DNA of 64,000 nt, from contig NZ_CP134145.1 in NCBI RefSeq assembly GCF_031583595.1, positions 1,674,001-1,738,000 on the forward strand. Direction: 5' to 3'. Source of the stretch: Thalassotalea psychrophila (lineage in GTDB: Bacteria > Pseudomonadota > Gammaproteobacteria > Enterobacterales > Alteromonadaceae). The position numbers and the translations under genes were made by a program. Positions within the stretch are counted from its first letter, which is position 1. Each line of letters opens with the position of its first letter. Positions 58,446 to 64,000 of the stretch are shown here, piece by piece. The notes below the pieces were generated by a model. That model was not told the DNA's origin and ran no database searches. It saw only the letters and a program-made list of their open reading frames with translations.

Positions 58446-59126
58446 TTAAGGTGTTCCTACATTAATAATGTATTGATTATAGATAATATCTAACATGGCT
58501 AAAAGGTCAGTTTTATTTGATATCTCACTTGTCGCTAAACAATCTCTAAGCAAATCTAGTGTAAGTTTCGAACTGTACATACTCGCCAATGGGTGATACG
58601 AAATATGCCAAGGCTCAGCCGCAACCCCACCACGATATAAATCATAAGGACGGTAAAAGCCAAAATCTTTCATATTTTCATCGAGCCATTTGGTTAACGG
58701 TGCTTGTGGACCCGTTGCTTCATACTCCCAAGATTCAAGCTGCAATGGTTTATCATTGAGGAGATCAGGGTCGTATACATCAATATCTGTGCCCCAATGG
58801 TGCCGACTCGCACCAGGCAAGGCAGAAAAGAGTAAAATGCTTGTGATCTTTTCTTGGATTTTTAAATCTGCAAGATTTAACTTTTGATTATTAATATCTA
58901 ACACATTCCGCTGACCAGACAACTTGCCATTAAATATGGCAAGCTGTTGGTCAAAAGAGCGATAACCACTGGCTATTTTTAGATTAAAGCCTGCTGCTAA
59001 AGCCGCTTGTTGTAATTTTAAAAATGCATCAACCATTGCCTTATGCACACCAACTCTGTCATTGAGGTAGTGAATATGTGCATCAGTGCAACCAGTAATA
59101 CTGGCTTTCGATATCGCTGTTGGCAT
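58446..59126 (-). CDS. M15 family D-Ala-D-Ala carboxypeptidase-like protein
   Basis: A 226-residue zinc peptidase of the VanY/M15B type. It has LKIASGYRSFDQQLAIFNGKL (substrate-binding Arg), SRHHWGTDIDVYD (zinc ligands His and Asp) and EPWHISYHP (catalytic Glu and His ligand). Such enzymes trim D-alanine or other D-amino acids from peptidoglycan peptides. No signal peptide is apparent, so it may be cytosolic or use the export route of another form. It lies 16 bp after dapE. Confidence 0.88.
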   Translation of the reverse strand: MPTAISKASITGCTDAHIHYLNDRVGVHKAMVDAFLKLQQAALAAGFNLKIASGYRSFDQQLAIFNGKLSGQRNVLDINNQKLNLADLKIQEKITSILLFSALPGASRHHWGTDIDVYDPDLLNDKPLQLESWEYEATGPQAPLTKWLDENMKDFGFYRPYDLYRGGVAAEPWHISYHPLASMYSSKLTLDLLRDCLATSEISNKTDLLAMLDIIYNQYIINVGTP

Positions 59127-59142
59127 AGGTTGAATAAAGATC

Positions 59143-60282
59143 CTAATCAGTTAAAAGTTTTTTCATGATCAAATAATACATTTCTACCAAATCTTCTAAG
59201 TCTTGACAATTTACACTTTCATTAACTTTATGAATGGTTGCATTAGTAGGTCCAAGTTCGACAACTTGCGCTCCTGTTGGGGCGATAAAACGACCATCTG
59301 AAGTTCCACCTGCAGTAGACGGTGTACAATCTACGCCATTGGCTTCTTTAACTGAATCAACCACCGCGGAAAGTAACTTACCTTCACCTGTAATGAACGG
59401 TTTGCCATTAAAGGTCCATTTTAATTCATAATCGAGTTGATGTTTATCGAGAATATCGGTGACTCGAGTAATGATAATGTCATCATTAATTTCAGTGCTG
59501 TAACGCAAATTGAAAATAGCGTGTAGTTCACCTGGCACAACATTAGTTGCACCAGTACCTGAATTTACATTAGATAATTGAAAGCTGGTTGGCGGAAAAT
59601 ATTGATTACCGTCATCCCAATGTTCTGTACTTAATTCTGTTAAAGCAGGAGTTGCCAGGTGGATAGGGTTTTTGACTAAATGCGGATAGGCAACATGACC
59701 TTGCACACCATGAATAGTTAAGTCGCCAGTAATTGAACCTCTGCGGCCATTTTTAACAATATCGCCAGCTTTATCTGTACTTGATGGCTCACCAACAATA
59801 CACCAATCAATTTTTTCATTGCGAGCTTCTAAAGTGTCAATAACTCGAGTGGTGCCATTAATAAATGGGCCTTCCTCATCAGAAGTAATTAAATAAGCAA
59901 TGGAACCCTTATGATCTGGGTAGTCTTTTACAAAACGCTCGGTAGCAACGATCATCGCAGCAAGAGAGCCTTTCATATCGGCAGCGCCGCGACCATAAAG
60001 CCAGCCATCTTTAATGGTAGGTTCAAAAGCAGGGGTATGCCATTTTGAATCAGGCCCAGCAGGCACTACATCGGTATGACCGGCAAAACAAAACACCGGA
60101 TGCTCAGTGCCGCGTCTTGCCCACATGTTGGTAGTATCTTCAAAAACCATAGATTCATTATTAAAACCAGCAGCAATAAGTCTGTTGGCCATTAATTCTT
60201 GGCAGCCCTCATCTAATGGTGTTACTGATTTTCTAGATATTAAGTCTTTAGTTAGTTCAATTACTGCGGATTGGTTAGTCAT
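59143..60282 (-). CDS. dapE: Succinyl-diaminopimelate desuccinylase DapE
   Basis: DapE hydrolyses N-succinyl-L,L-diaminopimelate in lysine and peptidoglycan precursor synthesis. Zinc-binding and catalytic motifs: [12 protein letters not shown] (His, Asp), [14 protein letters not shown] (Asp), [12 protein letters not shown] (catalytic Glu pair) and [13 protein letters not shown]. The ATG at 60282 overlaps the yffB stop by 8 bases, which I prefer to an upstream start at 60300. About 379 residues, as is usual for the family (375). Confidence 0.96.
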   Translation of the reverse strand: MTNQSAVIELTKDLISRKSVTPLDEGCQELMANRLIAAGFNNESMVFEDTTNMWARRGTEHPVFCFAGHTDVVPAGPDSKWHTPAFEPTIKDGWLYGRGAADMKGSLAAMIVATERFVKDYPDHKGSIAYLITSDEEGPFINGTTRVIDTLEARNEKIDWCIVGEPSSTDKAGDIVKNGRRGSITGDLTIHGVQGHVAYPHLVKNPIHLATPALTELSTEHWDDGNQYFPPTSFQLSNVNSGTGATNVVPGELHAIFNLRYSTEINDDIIITRVTDILDKHQLDYELKWTFNGKPFITGEGKLLSAVVDSVKEANGVDCTPSTAGGTSDGRFIAPTGAQVVELGPTNATIHKVNESVNCQDLEDLVEMYYLIMKKLLTD

Positions 60283-60625
60283 GGCTAAAAATCTCTTCAT
60301 ATTGAGCTGGCTTAAAGCCTAAATGCAATTGTGCATTAATTTCTAATAGAGGGCGCTTTAACAAGGTTGGTTGCTCTAAAACAGTTTGCTTGGCGATATC
60401 TGCTGTTAAATTATTTTTAACCTCATCGCTTAAACTACGAAACGTTGTGCTTCGTTTATTTATTAATAAATCCCAACTTGATTTAGCAACAATGCTGTCT
60501 AACAAGCTGTCATTCAATCCATCTTTTCTTAAGTCATGAAATTTATAGTTTATATTATTTTTTTCTAACCATGATTTGGCTTTTTTAACAGTATCGCAAT
60601 TATGGATACCATAAAGAATAGTCAT
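60275..60625 (-). CDS. yffB: YffB/Spx/ArsC-family reductase-like protein
   Basis: A 116-residue thioredoxin-fold protein with [35 protein letters not shown]; a single Cys10 (CDTVKKA) as in YffB rather than CxxC. E. coli YffB likewise lies directly before dapE. ArsC-type arsenate reduction is not supported; glutathione-dependent thiol chemistry is suggested for homologues. Confidence 0.92.
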   Translation of the reverse strand: MTILYGIHNCDTVKKAKSWLEKNNINYKFHDLRKDGLNDSLLDSIVAKSSWDLLINKRSTTFRSLSDEVKNNLTADIAKQTVLEQPTLLKRPLLEINAQLHLGFKPAQYEEIFSHD

Positions 60626-60676
60626 TAATTTTCTCTAATTTTATATTTATTTGTTCTTAATTTTATGATTAATAGG

Positions 60677-61063
60677 TTAATCATTAATTATAAGATAATG
60701 GTTTGCTCTTAAACAATTTACTGCCTTTTTTAAAGTATCTTGTTTTACGAGAATGTAATCTGTATCAAAAGTAGATATAGCGAAAATACTTATTTTTTTT
60801 TCGGCTAGAACTCCAGCAATATTTGATAAAATGCCAGTTAATGAAAAACCCAGAGGGCCCAAAACTTCAAGTGCGCGCCAATTTGACTCGCTTTCTAAAC
60901 TGTCTAAATGAATACCTTCAGGCACAACAATTGATAACTCATCATAAGTTTTACTAATAAAATATACTTTGGCAGAAAAGACCGCGCTAGGTACTTCAGT
61001 TTCAGGTGTGAAGCTGTGAATGGTAAATAATTCATCTAATATTTGCAGAGTTTGCTTGGTCAT
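60677..61063 (-). CDS. ACT domain protein
   Basis: A 128-residue protein with the C-terminal ACT-like fold LGFSLTGILSNIAGVLAEKKISIFAISTFDTDYILVKQD, a segment typical of the CASTOR/ACT_7-type family, and an N-terminal half (AKVYFISKTYDELSIVVPEG) of the same family. Such domains usually sense amino acids. It is 51 bp upstream of yffB and could be the first gene of the yffB-dapE operon. Confidence 0.85.
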   Translation of the reverse strand: MTKQTLQILDELFTIHSFTPETEVPSAVFSAKVYFISKTYDELSIVVPEGIHLDSLESESNWRALEVLGPLGFSLTGILSNIAGVLAEKKISIFAISTFDTDYILVKQDTLKKAVNCLRANHYLIIND

Positions 61064-61257
61064 TAAAGTCTCATCAGTGCTTTTATTGATTCACCTAACT
61101 ATACCGTACAGAACATGCTAATGGTATAGAAAGTAAAGTGATAATAAATAAAATTTAGCTATATAACCTAATTTTAGTGATGTTTATTAGATAACTTGCA
61201 AAAACTAAAGCTTAAATGACATTAATCGCGATACTTTATTTATTTATCTAAAATTCA

Positions 61258-61280
61258 TTATCCACAAAAGATGTGGGTAA
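61258..61280. promoter_or_regulatory. DnaA-box-like inverted pair in the 61064-61637 gap
   Basis: TTATCCACA (61258-61266, consensus DnaA box) and TGTGGGTAA (61272-61280, one mismatch on the other strand) face each other. The remaining 574-bp gap is AT-rich; GGATCC, AGATCT and TGATCT occur at 61480-61520, but no replication gene is adjacent. It may be a regulatory or titration site; the rest holds no visible gene. Confidence 0.35.
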
Positions 61281-61637
61281 TTATGTGCATAAGCTTTTAC
61301 TATAGTTGTAAGTTACTGTATTTAAAAGAATAAAATGAACCGCTTGAAAAGTGAGCTATGCTAGCTGTTGTTTGTATTTTGAACAGCTTGTTGTATAATC
61401 AGTTAGCACTTAAAATATGTCTTTAATGGCTATAAATACATATTAACTCTTATTAATATGACACGGTTAGCTTGATAAAAGGATCCTTTTATAGATCTAA
61501 ATTAGTGATTTTTGATCTATAAAAGTCCAAATATTATGCATTCAGATAAATTTTGTAACGTTTTGAGCCCATATATTTTCAAATTATTTTCCTAATATGT
61601 GTTATCTTTATAGTGTTAATCATACAGAATAGAAATC

Positions 61638-62057
61638 ATGCAGCAATCTTTATTAGAGCAAGTAAAACAAGGTCGCCATTACGTAAATCTTTGGCCACAA
61701 CGACCAGAACTCATTCAATATTTTTCTGAATACAGAGCTGTTATCGTTAGTCGTTTTGTACTTAAATATGGTGGGGCGTTAGCGCTATTAGCTTTTTTAA
61801 TGCCAATACTATTTATTGGCATCGAGCAGTTGAAACAATCTTTAGTGTACTCATTATTTATAGGATCTTTACCTGTACAAGCACTGTTTTTAATGAACAA
61901 TAAGTCAAAAGAAAAGTTACCACCTTCATTGGCAAACTGGTATCGAAGTGGTGTAGAAAAACTAAAAGCTAAAAACGATGAAGGCGAGTTGATTATAAAC
62001 AAGCCCACGTTTCTAGACTTAGCTAAGTTATTGAATATTTCTTATTCGCAGAAGTAA
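61638..62057 (+). CDS. yfbV: Terminus macrodomain insulation protein YfbV (UPF0208)
   Basis: A 139-residue inner-membrane protein of the UPF0208/YfbV family; in E. coli it limits Ter-domain influence on flanking DNA. Features: VKQGRHYVNLWPQRPELIQYFSEYRAVIVSRFVLK, two helices (about 48-66 and 72-90), and KLPPSLANWYRSGVEKL in the C-terminal part. Its TAA stop is continued directly by the end of a family A repeat, sharing the last base. Confidence 0.93.
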   Translation: MQQSLLEQVKQGRHYVNLWPQRPELIQYFSEYRAVIVSRFVLKYGGALALLAFLMPILFIGIEQLKQSLVYSLFIGSLPVQALFLMNNKSKEKLPPSLANWYRSGVEKLKAKNDEGELIINKPTFLDLAKLLNISYSQK

Positions 62058-62215
62058 TACCAGTTTCATTAAGTTTGTGATCTTGTTGTGCGCAGGAAAA
62101 ATAAATCAAGGAAAGACGCTCGATTGACCAATAGCTGGCTATTGGGATTGAGAGCAACGCCGCCTTGAAGGATTTTAACCAGCACAAGTGAGCAGTAATT
62201 TAATGAAATTGGTAT
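62057..62215. repeat. Full palindromic repeat, family A
   Basis: A 159-bp element with inverted ends (ATACCAGTTTCATTAA left; complement of ATACCAATTTCATTAA right) and an internal hairpin (GACCAATAGC/GCTATTGGG-like). The inverse complement matches the truncated copy at 4520-4635. No coding capacity. Confidence 0.8.
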
Positions 62216-62235
62216 ATCCATTCCTAAACTTTAGA

Positions 62236-62362
62236 CCCTGAAATAAATTCAGGGAATAACATTGTGGCAGAGCCACTCATTACTCCTCTAAGAAATACAA
62301 GCGTCAACTTCCTGAACTACTACCAAGTTCTATTCTTATGACCTCCTGAATTTATTTCAGGA
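62236..62362. repeat. Pair of CCTGAA/TTCAGG palindromes
   Basis: CCCTGAAATAAATTCAGGG (62236) and TCCTGAATTTATTTCAGGA (62344) are inverse-related REP-like units 90 bp apart, between yfbV and rlmA. A similar palindrome occurs inside the 50244 element. Confidence 0.6.
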
Positions 62363-62366
62363 TCTC

Positions 62367-63176
62367 CTATGCCTTTTTATAAATCCGCACCATGAAATCT
62401 ACCTGACAGGTAAAGTTTATCGCTTGTCTAAGTGCGGTAACAAGTTGCTCTGATGATTTAAATGCAAAAGGAGTCATTGCCAATAATGTTAACGCTTGTT
62501 CCCCACGTTCAAAATTCATTTGATAATTAATATTTTCTTCAGCAACAAGTTCAAAACCATCAAGTTGCTGTTTATCAATATTATGATATTTAGGTGTTTG
62601 ATAAATCATTTGTTTTAATTCCCACAAATGCTTTTCACCGGGTGTGACCGTAAGTAAGTAACCTTCATTTTTTAGTAAACGACTGAATTCTTCGGTTTTA
62701 ATTGGCGCATAAATAGAGAATAGCCAATCAAAAAATTCGTCTGCAAACGGTAGTTGCGCAATTGAGCCAACACTAAAATGACACTGTTTATATTTTTTTG
62801 CGGCAATTTTAACGGCATTCTTGGCAATATCTACACCGTATACTTGATGTTGTTCAGATTCGTGGGCATTAGTGTAATAGCCTTCACCACACCCCGCGTC
62901 TAGAATATTTCCTGCAACAGCATAGCGGTTTTTGAGCTCAACCAAACGATCTTGCAATGGTTGATAAAAACCGGATTCTAAAAAGGATCGACGAGCATTA
63001 ACCATTTCTTTGTTATCACCAGGATCCTTTGAGTGCTTATGTTGCACAGGCAATAAGTTTACGTAGCCTTCTTTGGCTTGATCAAAACTGTGATTATTAG
63101 TACAGCTAAAACTCTTATTATTAAGAGTTAAAGCTTGCTGGCAAATAGGGCAAATGTATTGGCTAGTTTTCATCAT
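62367..63176 (-). CDS. rlmA: 23S rRNA (guanine-N1)-methyltransferase RlmA
   Basis: RlmA (RrmA) methylates G745 of 23S rRNA in E. coli. It has an N-terminal zinc finger (CPICQQAL...FSCTNNHSFD), PVQHKHSKDPGDNKEMVNARRSFLESGFYQPL, and the SAM site ILDAGCGEGYYT. 269 residues from the ATG at 63176; the TTG at 63179 is open but immediately follows the xthA stop. Probably cotranscribed with xthA. Confidence 0.95.
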   Translation of the reverse strand: MMKTSQYICPICQQALTLNNKSFSCTNNHSFDQAKEGYVNLLPVQHKHSKDPGDNKEMVNARRSFLESGFYQPLQDRLVELKNRYAVAGNILDAGCGEGYYTNAHESEQHQVYGVDIAKNAVKIAAKKYKQCHFSVGSIAQLPFADEFFDWLFSIYAPIKTEEFSRLLKNEGYLLTVTPGEKHLWELKQMIYQTPKYHNIDKQQLDGFELVAEENINYQMNFERGEQALTLLAMTPFAFKSSEQLVTALRQAINFTCQVDFMVRIYKKA

Positions 63177-63179
63177 CAA

Positions 63180-63986
63180 TTATTTAAATGTTGACCAAAT
63201 AGGAGCGTGATCAGACGGCTTTTCAATGCCACGCAGTTCATAATCAATATCAGATTCAATACACGTTGCGGCAAGTTCATGAGTGGCCAATACCACATCA
63301 ATACGCAGACCTCGGTTATCATCAAAGCCACGAGAACGATAGTCAAACCAAGAGTATTTTTCGGTTGTGTCTGGGTGTAGCTCTCTAAAGGTATCTTTAA
63401 AGCCCCAGTTTAATAGGGTAGATAACCATTCTCGCTCTTCAGGCTGAAAACTACATTTCCCGGTTTTTAACCAGCGCTTCTGATTTGGTTCACCAATACC
63501 AATATCTAAATCAATTGGCGATATATTGATATCTCCCATCACAATAATATTTTCATCGGGAGTGTGGTTATCATTTAAATAACCCATTAAGTCTTTATAA
63601 AATTGACGTTTATATGGATATTTAGTTTCATGAGAAATGTTATCACCTTGCGGAAAGTAACCATTTAATACTGTAACTTCTTCACCTTTGTCATTAGTGG
63701 TTTTCACCATAATCATACGCTTTTGCATATCTTCATTATCAGTTGGGAAGCCTTTTTGTACTGAAACAGGTTCTTTTTTACAAAGCATGGCTACGCCGTA
63801 ATGGGCTTTTTGACCGTGAAAATACACGTGGTAGCCCATAGCTTCTACGTCTGCTAAAGGGAAAGCTTCATCATGAACTTTAATTTCTTGTAGACCAATA
63901 ATATCTGGTTGATGTTTATCGATAATAGCTTGTAATTGATGCAAACGTGCGCGAAGGCCGTTTATGTTAAATGAGATTGTTTTCAT
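63180..63986 (-). CDS. xthA: Exodeoxyribonuclease III XthA
   Basis: An AP endonuclease and 3'-5' exonuclease of base excision repair. The 268-residue protein (E. coli 268) has [22 protein letters not shown] (metal-binding Glu), [13 protein letters not shown] (Asp and Asn), RIDVVLAT and the final [10 protein letters not shown] (catalytic Asp-His). It begins at ATG 63986, near the window edge. Confidence 0.97.
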   Translation of the reverse strand: MKTISFNINGLRARLHQLQAIIDKHQPDIIGLQEIKVHDEAFPLADVEAMGYHVYFHGQKAHYGVAMLCKKEPVSVQKGFPTDNEDMQKRMIMVKTTNDKGEEVTVLNGYFPQGDNISHETKYPYKRQFYKDLMGYLNDNHTPDENIIVMGDINISPIDLDIGIGEPNQKRWLKTGKCSFQPEEREWLSTLLNWGFKDTFRELHPDTTEKYSWFDYRSRGFDDNRGLRIDVVLATHELAATCIESDIDYELRGIEKPSDHAPIWSTFK

Positions 63987-64000
63987 TAAATAAGTCTTTA

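Noticed and set aside
60275..60625. Arsenate reductase ArsC
   Set aside because: Position before dapE and sequence fit YffB; there is no ars gene nearby.
61064..61637. Chromosome origin (oriC)
   Set aside because: Only two DnaA-like boxes; no dnaA, mnmG, mioC or gyrB-type neighbours, and dapE/yfbV context is unlike known gammaproteobacterial origins.

Overview
The window looks like chromosome of a marine gammaproteobacterium of the Alteromonadales, most like the Colwelliaceae (Colwellia/Thalassotalea type). This is an inference from the AT-rich sequence, the gene content and order (mutY-yggX beside yggL/trmB, pheS-pheT-ihfA, queF/syd, yffB-dapE, a VF530-type protein, yfbV) and the many short palindromic repeats between genes. 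No phage, plasmid, intact insertion sequence or CRISPR array is visible.

Layout. 0-6 kb: two DUF3192 proteins flank xni, ppnN, queF, syd and a small helix-turn-helix-like protein; two palindromic repeats touch gene ends here. 6-10 kb: GNAT and Mpo1-like genes, then a nitric-oxide response block (nsrR with its operator, nnrS, norE, norF). 10-16 kb: an OsmC-YcaO fusion, a secreted DUF1254 protein divergent from a LysR regulator, and a VF530-type DNA-binding protein. 15.7-16.8 kb has no protein gene but holds a strong candidate for a CsrB-type regulatory RNA, with promoter, terminator and a GacA/UvrY-like box about 175 bp upstream. 16.8-26.9 kb: a two-helix membrane protein and three large sensor histidine kinases on the minus strand. 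27.1-28.1 kb: a tRNA-Phe/tRNA-Thr operon followed by five tandem units, each with a copy of a tRNA 3' end plus a terminator hairpin.

28-42 kb: yggX-mutY, yggL, trmB, two tandem outer-membrane beta-barrel paralogues, an AraC regulator and a dipeptidase, a flavoprotein monooxygenase, asnB, an M28 peptidase and the natAB ABC exporter. 42.7-46.5 kb: the pheS-pheT-ihfA operon with a possible leader attenuator. 46.5-64 kb: an APC amino-acid transporter, a Rieske oxygenase, tcdA, a three-gene RND efflux operon with two different permeases, an operon of ACT protein, yffB, dapE, an M15 peptidase and a DUF2897 protein, then yfbV and rlmA-xthA.

Most genes are housekeeping. The features least explained by standard annotation are non-coding: the tRNA-remnant array, the CsrB-like RNA, and several families of roughly 160-bp palindromic elements whose ends supply or abut stop codons of neighbouring genes.
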